Source: Knoellia sinensis KCTC 19936 | Lineage (GTDB): Bacteria > Actinomycetota > Actinomycetes > Actinomycetales > Dermatophilaceae | DNA length: 64,000 bases | Assembly: GCF_000768705.1 (NCBI RefSeq) | Contig: NZ_AVPJ01000019.1 | Location: 1 to 64,000, forward strand | Reading direction: 5' to 3' | Shown: positions 8,548-16,108 of the stretch, one piece after another | How the letters are laid out: every line of letters begins with the position of its first letter | Position numbering within the stretch: position 1 is the stretch's first letter | Notes under the pieces: model-generated | Database searches by the model: none | The model's input: only the letters and a program-made list of their open reading frames with translations | Told to the model about the DNA's origin: nothing | Program-made: the position numbers and the translations under genes

Positions 8548-9987
8548 TCACGCTCCGGTCTTCACGTAGGGCTCGAGTCCGTGGCGACCGCCCTCGCGGC
8601 CGTATCCGGACTCCTTGTATCCGCCGAACGGGCTCGTCGGGTCGAACTTGTTGAACGTGTTGGCCCACACGACACCGGCCTTGAGCTGGTCCGCCATCCA
8701 GAGGATGCGCGAGCCCTTCTCGGTCCAGATGCCTGCGGACAGGCCGTAGGGCGTGTTGTTCGCCTTGGCGACGGCTTCCTGCGGCGTGCGGAAGGTGAGC
8801 ACCGACAGGACCGGTCCGAAGATCTCCTCCCGCGCGATGCGGTGCGTCTGCGTCACGCCGGTGAACACGGTCGGCCTGAACCAGAAGCCCTTGTCGGGGA
8901 GCGGGCAGCCGTTGTCCCAGCGCTCGGCGCCCTCGGACTCGCCGGCGTCGGTCAGCGCGACGATCCGGTCGAGCTGGGCGCGGCTGTTGATGGCGCCGAC
9001 GTCGGTGTTCTTGTCGAGCGGGTCGCCGACGCGCAGGGTCTCGAGGCGGCGCTTGAGGCGGCGGTCGACCTCGTCGGCGATCGACTCCTGCACGAGGAGG
9101 CGGGAGCCGGCGCAGCAGACATGGCCCTGGTTGAAGAAGATGCCGTTGACGATGCCCTCGACGGCCTGGTCGATGGGGGCGTCGTCGAAGACGATGTTGG
9201 CGGCCTTGCCACCGAGCTCGAGGGTGGCCTTCTTGCGGGTACCGGCGATGGCGCGGGCGATCATCTTGCCGACACCGGTGCTGCCGGTGAAGGCGAGCTT
9301 GTCGATGCCCGTGTGGTCGACGATGGCCTGACCGGTCGTGCCGGCTCCGGTGACGATGTTGACGACACCCGGGGGCAGATCGGCCTGCTGGCACACCTCG
9401 GCGAAGAGGAGTGCGGTGAGCGGCGTGGTCTCGGCCGGCTTGAGGACGACAGTGTTGCCGGTGGCCAGCGCCGGGGCGATCTTCCACGCGAGCATGAGCA
9501 TCGGAAAGTTCCACGGGATGATCTGGCCGACGACGCCGTGGGGGCGCGGGTTGGGTCCGAGCGAGGCGAAGTCGAGCTTGTCGGCCCAGCCTGCGTTGTA
9601 GAAGAAGTGCGCCGCCGCGAGCGGGATGTCGACGTCGCGGCTCTCCTTGATCGGCTTGCCGTTGTCGAGGCTCTCGAGGACCGCGAACTCGCGCGCGCGT
9701 TCCTGGAGGATGCGGGCGATGCGATAGAGGTACTTGCCGCGGTCCGCGCCGCTCATCTTGGACCAGACCCGCGTGTATGCCGTCCGCGCAGCCTTGACTG
9801 CCGCGTCGACGTCCGCTTCGCTCGCCTCGGAGACCTCGGCGAGGACCTCCTCGGTGGCGGGGCTGATCGACTTGAAGGCGTCGCCGCTGCCGTCGACGAA
9901 CTCGCCGTTGATGAAGAGGCCGTAGCTCGTCTGGAGGTCGACGATCGCGCGGGACTCGGGGGCCGGTGCGTACTCGAACTTTGACAT
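8548..9987 (-). CDS. NAD(P)-dependent aldehyde dehydrogenase
   Basis: A 479-residue aldehyde dehydrogenase with all family motifs: PWNFPMLM, KPAETTPLTAL, FTGSTGVGK, LELGGK (general-base Glu) and FNQGHVCCAGSR containing the nucleophilic Cys. It oxidises an aldehyde to the acid. Because it lies 25 nt downstream of deoC, whose aldolase releases acetaldehyde, acetaldehyde oxidation to acetate is a reasonable guess. ATG 9987 (MSKFEYAPAPESRAI) is chosen because the frame upstream to 10068 is low-complexity and overlaps the end of deoC. Confidence 0.93.
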   Translation of the reverse strand: MSKFEYAPAPESRAIVDLQTSYGLFINGEFVDGSGDAFKSISPATEEVLAEVSEASEADVDAAVKAARTAYTRVWSKMSGADRGKYLYRIARILQERAREFAVLESLDNGKPIKESRDVDIPLAAAHFFYNAGWADKLDFASLGPNPRPHGVVGQIIPWNFPMLMLAWKIAPALATGNTVVLKPAETTPLTALLFAEVCQQADLPPGVVNIVTGAGTTGQAIVDHTGIDKLAFTGSTGVGKMIARAIAGTRKKATLELGGKAANIVFDDAPIDQAVEGIVNGIFFNQGHVCCAGSRLLVQESIADEVDRRLKRRLETLRVGDPLDKNTDVGAINSRAQLDRIVALTDAGESEGAERWDNGCPLPDKGFWFRPTVFTGVTQTHRIAREEIFGPVLSVLTFRTPQEAVAKANNTPYGLSAGIWTEKGSRILWMADQLKAGVVWANTFNKFDPTSPFGGYKESGYGREGGRHGLEPYVKTGA

Positions 9988-10012
9988 CAGTGCTGTCCTT
10001 GCTTCGTGGTGC

Positions 10013-11014
10013 TCAGTAGGCCGTGGAGGGGGAGTCGTCGGCGATGTAGTTGGCGCCGGAGTAGGCACCCGTGGTCATGCGCTGGCGCTGGAGCAGCAGG
10101 TCGTTGAGCAGGCTGCTCGCGCCGAAGCGGAACCAGTGGTTGTCGAGCCAGTCGTCACCGGCGACCTCACTCACGGTGACGAGGAACTTGATGGCGTCCT
10201 TGCTCGTCTTGATGCCCCCGGCAGGCTTGACGCCCACCATCTCTCCGGTGAGGACGCGCCAGTCGCGGACCGCCTCGAGCATGATCAGGGTGACAGGGAG
10301 GGTGGCGGCGGGCTGGATCTTGCCGGTGCTCGTCTTGATGAAGTCGCCGCCGGCCAGCATGCTCAGCCAGCTTGCCCGACGGACGTTGTCATAGGTGACG
10401 AGTTCGCCGGTCTCCATGATGACCTTGAGTCGGGCGTCGCCGCACGCCTTCTTGACCTCGGCGATCTGGTTGAACACCGTGAGGTAGTCGCCGGACAGGA
10501 ACGCACCACGGTCGATGACCATGTCGATCTCGTCTGCCCCTGCCTTGACGGCGTCACGGGTGTCGGCGAGCTTGACCGCCATGCTCGCGCGACCGCTGGG
10601 GAACGCGGTGGCGACGGCGGCGACCTTGACGCCGGAGTCCGGCCCGAGGGCTTTCTTGGCGGTCTCCACCATGTCGCCGTAGACGCAGACGGCGGCCGGG
10701 CGCGGGGTGCTCAGGTCGCTCGGGTCGGGGACCAGGGCCTTGGCGGCGAGGCCGCGGACGCGGCCCGGGGTGTCCGCACCCTCGAGGGTCGTGAGGTCGA
10801 TCATCGAGATCGCGAGGTCGATGGCCCACTTCTTGCTCGTGGTCTTGATCGAGCGGGTGCCGAGTGCCGCGGCGCGGGCCTCGCAGCCCACCTGGTCGAC
10901 GCCGGGCAGGCCGTGGAGCCACGTGGTCAGGGCCTGGTTGGTCAGTCGGGTGACGCCGAGCAGGTCCCGTGCCCGTGCCGTGGCGTCAATGGCCGTGTCT
11001 GTGGTGGTGCTCAC
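10013..11014 (-). CDS. deoC: Deoxyribose-phosphate aldolase
   Basis: A 333-residue class I aldolase that cleaves 2-deoxyribose 5-phosphate to glyceraldehyde 3-phosphate and acetaldehyde. The Schiff-base lysine is in FIKTSTGK and the second catalytic lysine in GVKPAGGIKT; the substrate region EIDMVIDRGAFLSGDY is also present. It heads an operon with two aldehyde dehydrogenase genes and a kinase, a pathway that would turn deoxynucleoside sugar into central metabolites. The GTG start at 11014 follows TAGACT by 6 nt, suggesting a leaderless mRNA. A large hairpin lies upstream at 11081-11142. Confidence 0.95.
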   Translation of the reverse strand: MSTTTDTAIDATARARDLLGVTRLTNQALTTWLHGLPGVDQVGCEARAAALGTRSIKTTSKKWAIDLAISMIDLTTLEGADTPGRVRGLAAKALVPDPSDLSTPRPAAVCVYGDMVETAKKALGPDSGVKVAAVATAFPSGRASMAVKLADTRDAVKAGADEIDMVIDRGAFLSGDYLTVFNQIAEVKKACGDARLKVIMETGELVTYDNVRRASWLSMLAGGDFIKTSTGKIQPAATLPVTLIMLEAVRDWRVLTGEMVGVKPAGGIKTSKDAIKFLVTVSEVAGDDWLDNHWFRFGASSLLNDLLLQRQRMTTGAYSGANYIADDSPSTAY

Positions 11015-11080
11015 TCCCAGAGTCTATCCGCGCGCCGACATGCTGCCGGTTCCTCGCTCCGAGGGCCCGGGGTGCGACGA

Positions 11081-11142
11081 GTCGGGGGTCCTGTGACGGG
11101 TCGGGGGTTCTGGAGGCCCCGACCCGTCACAGAACCCCCGAC
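11081..11142. repeat. 26-bp near-perfect inverted repeat between divergent genes
   Basis: The left arm 11081-11106 and right arm 11117-11142 pair over 26 positions with a single mismatch (11090/11133), leaving a 10-nt loop. The perfect inner part is CTGTGACGGGTCGGGG. The left arm also contains a direct repeat, GTCGGGGGTCCTG then GTCGGGGGTTCTG. It lies 5' of both deoC and the GNAT gene, so it is not an ordinary terminator of either; a cruciform, a 5' structure or a dispersed repeat element are alternatives. Confidence 0.85.
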
Positions 11143-11203
11143 CGGCCGCGACCGGGTGCGAAATTGGGTCGCGCGCTGCTCAGAACGACCGCACCATCGA
11201 GAT

Positions 11204-11770
11204 GTGCCCCAGCAGAGAGTGCTCACCGAACGACTCGAGCTCATCCCGCTCGCCGACGAGCATCTCGACGAGGAGATCGGCCTCGACGCCGACCCCGAGG
11301 TCACCCACTACGTCTGGGGCAGGGCGCGCACGGCCGACGAGGTTCGTGAATCCCACGCCCAACGGCTTGACCGCGGTCGCCAGGTCGACGGTCTCGGCTT
11401 CTGGGTCGGCTTTCTGCACGGCGAGCCCGACCGGCCGTTCGTGGGCTGGTGGTGCCTCGCCCCGCCCCATGGATCCGACCAGCCGGACTGGCGGACGTCG
11501 CCCGGTGTCGCCGAGTTCGGCTACCGGCTGCACACCCGCTTCTGGCGGCAGGGACTTGCCACGGAAGGCGCCCTTGCTCTCCTCACCCACGGCTTCGACG
11601 ACCTCTGCCTGCGACGGGTGATCGCCCACGCGATGCGCGACAACGTCGGCTCTCAGGGCGTCATGCGGTCAGCAGGGATGACGCGCATGCGTTCCTGGGT
11701 TGGCGAGGACGGTCCTGAGGTCGAGTACGAAGTCACGCGCCACGCCTGGTTCTCGCGCCACCTCACCTGA
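11204..11770 (+). CDS. GNAT-family N-acetyltransferase
   Basis: About 188 residues of the RimJ/RimL-type GNAT family: TERLELIPLADEHLDEEI at the start, GFWVGFLHGE and EFGYRLHTRFWRQGLATEGA (acetyl-CoA binding loop), then RVIAHAMRDNVGSQGVMRSAGM. These enzymes transfer an acetyl group from acetyl-CoA to amines of small molecules or proteins; the acceptor is unknown. The start is uncertain: GTG 11204 is chosen, with GTG 11156 and GTG 11219 also in frame. The gene ends 9 nt from the convergent DUF1992 gene. Confidence 0.8.
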   Translation: MPQQRVLTERLELIPLADEHLDEEIGLDADPEVTHYVWGRARTADEVRESHAQRLDRGRQVDGLGFWVGFLHGEPDRPFVGWWCLAPPHGSDQPDWRTSPGVAEFGYRLHTRFWRQGLATEGALALLTHGFDDLCLRRVIAHAMRDNVGSQGVMRSAGMTRMRSWVGEDGPEVEYEVTRHAWFSRHLT

Positions 11771-11779
11771 GTCTCCGGT

Positions 11780-12307
11780 TCACGCCTTCCCCGTATGCCG
11801 TCCGCCCCAGACCCGCCGCCACCAGCGCCTTCCCTGCCCATTTCGGTTCGCGACCCCTGCGGTGGCTCCTGAACCGGATCGAACAGGTTCGGGAGCAACC
11901 CCGCGGTTCGCGAACCGTTCTGAGCGAAGGGTCCGCCACTGCTCGACCATCTCGTCGACGTCGACCGTCGCGGCCCACACGGGGGAGTTCTTGCCGAGGG
12001 CCGGGCGTCGGCGGTCCTCGATGACGCGAGCGTTGTAGTCGCGCAGGATCTCGCGAACCCCCTCCTCGGACCTCACGTCGACGAGGGACTCCGGGAACGT
12101 GGCTCGCTCGCGACGCAACAGCATCACGGGAGGAAGTGCGTCCGACGCATCGAGGCCCTCGCGCGCCATCATCTTCTTGACCCACCAGTCGGGGTCCGGG
12201 TCGTCGAGTCCGCGCAGCGGCTTCCCAGCGCCGGACAGGTTGTCGAACTCGCCCCGCTCCTGGGCCTCACGGATCTGCTTCTCGATCCACGATTCGTGGA
12301 ACGCCAT
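11780..12307 (-). CDS. DUF1992 (DnaJ-C28-like) protein
   Basis: A 175-residue protein. The N-terminal half carries the DUF1992 pattern WIEKQIREAQERGEFDNLSG followed by GKPL and DWWVKKMMAREG, shared with the conserved domain of DNAJC28 but without a J domain. The C-terminal 40 residues are basic and Trp/Arg-rich (GQGRRWWRRVWGGRH) and may bind membrane or nucleic acid. Function is unknown. ATG 12307 follows CAGACT by 6 nt, compatible with a leaderless start. Confidence 0.85.
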   Translation of the reverse strand: MAFHESWIEKQIREAQERGEFDNLSGAGKPLRGLDDPDPDWWVKKMMAREGLDASDALPPVMLLRRERATFPESLVDVRSEEGVREILRDYNARVIEDRRRPALGKNSPVWAATVDVDEMVEQWRTLRSERFANRGVAPEPVRSGSGATAGVANRNGQGRRWWRRVWGGRHTGKA

Positions 12308-12381
12308 GGCCCCAGTCTGCCCTCCCTTGGCGTGGCTGCGGTCGTACGCTTCGAGAGTGCGGCGGCCGCCAGGAGGCACGG

Positions 12382-12849
12382 ATGGGCGAACGTGAGTACT
12401 CGGTGTGGATTCAGGCCGCTCCGAATCGGGTCTGGAGCGTTTATGTCGACCCGGCCCGGCTGCCCGAATGGCAGACCGGCAGACCCGTCGTCGGTGACCT
12501 GACGGGTCCCCCTGGAAGTCGAGGTTCGGGGTACACCTCGCGGCGCGGTCCCTTGAGGGCCCGGACGACGGTCGTGAGCTCGGACCCACCCCGAGAGCTG
12601 GTGACCCGGACCGAGGCGTACTTCGGGCTCGCATTTGACGTGACCTCGGTCCTCACCGAGCGCGGTGGTGGGACCGATCTCGTCGTCCGGGCGACCACGC
12701 ACTGGCGTCCACGACTCGCGCCGGTGGGCGCGCTCGTGGAGGCGGCCATCCTCAGTCCGCGCGAGGCGCGCAAAGAGCTGGCGAACCTCAAGATCCTGGT
12801 AGAGGGGGAGGAGTCGGGGCCGTCGTCGCCCGGACTGCCTCTCTCGTAG
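12382..12849 (+). CDS. SRPBCC-fold protein
   Basis: A 155-residue protein of the START/Bet v 1 (SRPBCC) fold: YSVWIQAAPNRVWSVYVDPARLPEW at the start is the diagnostic first strand and helix, followed by strands and a C-terminal amphipathic helix (SPREARKELANLKILVE). Such proteins bind hydrophobic ligands or serve as cyclases or aromatases; the ligand is unknown. ATG 12382 has an AGGAGG Shine-Dalgarno sequence 7 nt upstream. It is followed after 9 nt by the membrane-protein gene at 12859. Confidence 0.82.
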   Translation: MGEREYSVWIQAAPNRVWSVYVDPARLPEWQTGRPVVGDLTGPPGSRGSGYTSRRGPLRARTTVVSSDPPRELVTRTEAYFGLAFDVTSVLTERGGGTDLVVRATTHWRPRLAPVGALVEAAILSPREARKELANLKILVEGEESGPSSPGLPLS

Positions 12850-12858
12850 GCTGCCCCG

Positions 12859-13548
12859 GTGATGGGGGAGCAGACTCGAGGGTGGCGCTGGACGATGCTG
12901 GCAGTCGTCGTGCTCGGCGTGGCTTCGCTCCTCAGCAACATCACGACCATTGCCCAGCTGAGCGGTGAGGACCAGACGCTCTTCGCAGTGCGTCGCACCG
13001 TGAGCCTGCTGCTCAACGCGGGGACGGCCTGGGCCGGAGTGTCAGTCCTGGCAGGCTGGCTCGTCCGCGGCCGCCTGCAGGCTGCGATCGCGGGTCTCCT
13101 GGCGGGATCGGGCGCTCTGGTCGTGCACTACGGAGTGGGTGAGCTGACCGGGCTGATGCCGCCCGAGTCGTTCTCGTCCAACGTGTTCTGGTTCGTGGCA
13201 GCCGCCGTCACGGGTGCGCCGCTGGGTCTCATCGGTGCAGCCGTGCCAAAGTCACCGAATTCCTCGGTTGGGCACACGCTCCGAGCCCCCCACGCTCCCC
13301 GGCGTTCTCGCTGGGGGCTGCTCGCGAGCCTCGTCGTCCCGACCGGTGCCGTCCTGGAGCCCTGGGTGGCTGGCTGGTGGTTCGGCACGGGGATGGGCGG
13401 CCACGCGCAACGCTGGTCCGACCTCGCCGCCGCCACCCTCCTGACGGCAGCCGGGCTGGCCGGAATGTGGTGGGTGGCCCGTCGGTCAGACCGTCGTGGC
13501 GGCCTCGAGGTCCTCCCGGACCGCGGCCAGGCGATCAGCAGCTCGTGA
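12859..13548 (+). CDS. Polytopic membrane protein, possibly DUF6518
   Basis: A 229-residue protein with about six hydrophobic spans (MLAVVVLGVASLLSNIT, LLNAGTAWAGVSVLAGWLV, AAIAGLLAGSGALVVHYGVG, VFWFVAAAVTGAPLGLIGA, LLASLVVPTGAVLEPWVAGWW, AATLLTAAGLAGMWWVAR). It resembles actinobacterial DUF6518 proteins, an assignment from memory only. GTG 12859 follows TAGGCT (12847-12852) by 6 nt, a leaderless arrangement. Two oddities: a copy of the dispersed repeat lies inside the frame near 13249-13276, encoding the loop PKSPNSSVGHT, and the 3' end overlaps the end of the convergent phosphomutase gene by 63 nt. Confidence 0.65.
   Translation: MMGEQTRGWRWTMLAVVVLGVASLLSNITTIAQLSGEDQTLFAVRRTVSLLLNAGTAWAGVSVLAGWLVRGRLQAAIAGLLAGSGALVVHYGVGELTGLMPPESFSSNVFWFVAAAVTGAPLGLIGAAVPKSPNSSVGHTLRAPHAPRRSRWGLLASLVVPTGAVLEPWVAGWWFGTGMGGHAQRWSDLAAATLLTAAGLAGMWWVARRSDRRGGLEVLPDRGQAISSS
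13249..13276. repeat. Coding copy of the dispersed repeat (GAATTC variant)
   Basis: The sequence TCACCGAATTCCTCGGTT, followed by GGGCACAC, is the reverse complement of the repeat variant CCGAGGAATTCGGTGA found at 52411-52436 and 58478-58501. The adjoining GTGTGCCCAACCG also matches the spacer at 58516-58525. It lies in frame within the membrane-protein gene at 12859-13548. Confidence 0.65.
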
Positions 13549-15201
13549 ACGCGCCCCCGCGAGGTCGTCAGAATCAGCGACAGCCTCGATGACCTCGAGA
13601 TAGACCTTGAGCTTCGGTTCCGTCCCCGACGGACGCACGATCACCCTCGACTCGTCGGCGAGGAAATAGCGCAGCCCCTCGGTCGGCGGCAGCCCGCCGT
13701 CACCCTCGGCGAGGTCATCGACGCGCGAAACCTCCACTCCCGCAATGGTGGTCAGTGGTTCGGACCGCAGCTTCGCCATGATCTGGTCGATCAACGCGAG
13801 GTCCTCCACGCGCACCGAGAACGAGTCGGTCGCATGCACCCCGTGCTCCACGGCGAGCTCGTCCAACCGGTCGGAGATCGACCGACCTTCGGCCTTCAAC
13901 GACGCGGCGATCTCGGCGACGACGAGTGCGGCGGACACACCGTCCTTGTCGGCCACCCGCTCCGGGTCGACGCAGTAGCCGAGCGCCTCCTCGTAGCCAT
14001 AGAGCAGCCCGTCCACGCGCGAGATCCACTTGAACCCCGTGAGCGTCTCCTCGTGGGCCACGCCGCGAGAAGCACAGACAGTGGCCAGCATCCGCGACGA
14101 CACGATCGAGTTCGCGAAGACGCCCCCCTCGGCGACGCCGCGATCGAGCAGGTGCGCCCCGAGCAGCACCCCGACCTCGTCGCCGCGCAGCATCCGCCAC
14201 CCACCGGGACCCGGCACGGCGACGGCGCAGCGGTCCGCGTCCGGGTCGTTGGCGATGACGACGTCGGGCCCGGTCTGCTCCGCGAGTTCGAGCGCAGCGT
14301 CCATCGCGCCCGGCTCCTCGGGGTTCGGGAACGACACCGTCGGGAACGCCGGATCCGGTTGTGCCTGACTGGGAACGGGCAGCGGTGCGTCATAACCAGC
14401 CGCCTCGAACGCGCGAGCGACGGTCTCCGAGCCCACCCCGTGCAACGCCGTGTGCACCACGACAAGGTCGCGAGGCGAGTCCTCGGACACCACCCCGGTC
14501 ACCTTCGAGAGGTAGTTCTCGAGGACCTCTTCACCGAGGGTCTCCCACCCGTCATCGGGCCGGGGAACGTCGGCGACGTGGTCGATGCGCGCGATCTCGC
14601 CCGCGATCTCGACATCGGACGGGGTGACGATCTGCGAGCCGTCCCCGAGATAGACCTTGTAGCCGTTGTCCTGCGGCGGGTTGTGGCTCGCCGTGACCAT
14701 CACGCCGGCGTCGGCGCCGAGGTGGCGAATCGCATACGCGAGAACGGGCGTCGGCAGCGGCCGCGGCAGGATCGCCGCGCGCCCACCGGCGCCGACAACG
14801 ACCGAAGCCGTGTCGCGAGCGAAGACATCGGAGTTCGTGCGTGCGTCGAACCCGATGACGACGAAGGGTCCGGGTTCCGTTGTTTTCTTCAGGTATGCCG
14901 TGAGGCCGGCTGCCGCTCGAATGACGACTGAGCGGTTCATCCGGTTCGGACCGGCGCCGAGCGCCCCGCGCAGGCCGGCCGTCCCGAACTCGAGCATCCC
15001 GGAGAAGCGGTCCGCGAGATCGGCCAGCGCTGAGTCATCGCCGCCCCGGGCTGCCTTCAGGACCTTCTTGAGCTCGGCGCGAGTGGCCTTGTCCGGGTCG
15101 TCGTCGACCCAGGCCTGGGCCGCGTCGAGCAGTTCGCCGGCGTGGGACTCGATGCTGGAAGGTGAGTCGTCCGCGGACTCGTGGCGGCCGGCATACGTCA
15201 T
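13486..15201 (-). CDS. Phospho-sugar mutase (phosphoglucomutase/phosphomannomutase family)
   Basis: A 571-residue alpha-D-phosphohexomutase. The phosphoserine loop is VMVTASHNPPQDNGYKVY, the metal-binding loop ANDPDADRCAVAV, the sugar-binding loop GYEEALGY, and the phosphate-binding tail VIVRPSGTEPKLKVY. It interconverts hexose or pentose 1- and 6(5)-phosphates. It is immediately downstream (9 nt) of purine nucleoside phosphorylase, which releases ribose 1-phosphate or deoxyribose 1-phosphate, so phosphopentomutase activity is worth considering besides glucose or mannose. M. tuberculosis PmmB occupies a similar place. ATG 15201 has an AGGGG ribosome-binding site. Confidence 0.92.
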   Translation of the reverse strand: MTYAGRHESADDSPSSIESHAGELLDAAQAWVDDDPDKATRAELKKVLKAARGGDDSALADLADRFSGMLEFGTAGLRGALGAGPNRMNRSVVIRAAAGLTAYLKKTTEPGPFVVIGFDARTNSDVFARDTASVVVGAGGRAAILPRPLPTPVLAYAIRHLGADAGVMVTASHNPPQDNGYKVYLGDGSQIVTPSDVEIAGEIARIDHVADVPRPDDGWETLGEEVLENYLSKVTGVVSEDSPRDLVVVHTALHGVGSETVARAFEAAGYDAPLPVPSQAQPDPAFPTVSFPNPEEPGAMDAALELAEQTGPDVVIANDPDADRCAVAVPGPGGWRMLRGDEVGVLLGAHLLDRGVAEGGVFANSIVSSRMLATVCASRGVAHEETLTGFKWISRVDGLLYGYEEALGYCVDPERVADKDGVSAALVVAEIAASLKAEGRSISDRLDELAVEHGVHATDSFSVRVEDLALIDQIMAKLRSEPLTTIAGVEVSRVDDLAEGDGGLPPTEGLRYFLADESRVIVRPSGTEPKLKVYLEVIEAVADSDDLAGARSRAADRLAAVREDLEAATTV

Positions 15202-15210
15202 GGTTTCCCC

Positions 15211-16071
15211 TCAGATCTTGGCGACGACGGCGGCGAGGAGCTTGCCGCAGCGCTCTGCGGCCTCCTTGCCTGCCGCGATGACCTCTTCGTGGTTGAGCGG
15301 TGTCTTGGAGATGCCGGCGGCAGGGTTGGTCACGAGCGAGATGCCGAGAACCTCCATGCCGCTCTGGCGGGCGGCGATGGCCTCGAGCGACGTCGACATG
15401 CCGACGAGGTCGCCGCCCAGAATCTTGGCCATCTGCACCTCGGCGGGCGTCTCGTAGTGCGGGCCCCGGAACTGGACGTAGACCCCCTCGTCGAGGTCGG
15501 GGTCGACCTCACGGGCCAGGTCACGCAGTCGGGGGGAGTAGACGTCGGTGAGGTCGACGAAGTTCGCGCCCTCGATGGGCGACTGGTTCGCGAGGTTGAT
15601 GTGGTCGCGGATGAGGACGACGGTCCCGGGGATCCATTCCTCTCGGAGACCACCGCAGCCGTTCGTGAGGACGATCGTGCGGCAGCCGAGGGCGGCCGCG
15701 GTGCGGACCGTGTGCACGACGGCGCGCACGCCCTTGCCCTCGTAGAAGTGGGTGCGGGTGCCGTAGACGAGGGCACGGCGGCCGGTGTCGCCGATCGCGA
15801 CCGAGCGCATCGTGCCGGAGTGGCCCTCGACCGCAGCCTTGGCGAAGCCGGGCACGTCCGTGTTGTCGATCTCCGCGAGGGTCTCGCCGATGAGGTCACC
15901 GGTCTGGCCCCAGCCCGATCCGAGGACGAGGGCGACGTCGTGGGACTCGACTCCGGTGCGCTCACGGATCACCGCAGCAGCCGCTTCGGCCACCGCGAAC
16001 GGGTCGGTCGCCGGGTCGGCGAGGTCGAGCGAGGACGAACTGGGTTCGGCGGAGCCTGTGTTCTCGGTCAC
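15211..16071 (-). CDS. Purine-nucleoside phosphorylase
   Basis: A 286-residue trimeric-type purine nucleoside phosphorylase that cleaves inosine or guanosine with phosphate. Visible motifs are VLGSGWGQ (phosphate loop), GHSGTMR, TNGCGGL, the region QFRGPHYETPAE containing the purine-site residues, GMSTSLEAIAARQ and TNPAAGIS. GTG 16071 follows TACCCT by 6 nt, consistent with a leaderless transcript; longer readings of the frame run into the divergent gene. It forms an operon with the phosphomutase gene and is divergent from the LpdA-type reductase 37 nt away. Confidence 0.93.
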   Translation of the reverse strand: MTENTGSAEPSSSSLDLADPATDPFAVAEAAAAVIRERTGVESHDVALVLGSGWGQTGDLIGETLAEIDNTDVPGFAKAAVEGHSGTMRSVAIGDTGRRALVYGTRTHFYEGKGVRAVVHTVRTAAALGCRTIVLTNGCGGLREEWIPGTVVLIRDHINLANQSPIEGANFVDLTDVYSPRLRDLAREVDPDLDEGVYVQFRGPHYETPAEVQMAKILGGDLVGMSTSLEAIAARQSGMEVLGISLVTNPAAGISKTPLNHEEVIAAGKEAAERCGKLLAAVVAKI

Positions 16072-16108
16072 GGAAGGAGGGTAACCGCCGCATGGTTGGA
16101 TTGGCCGC

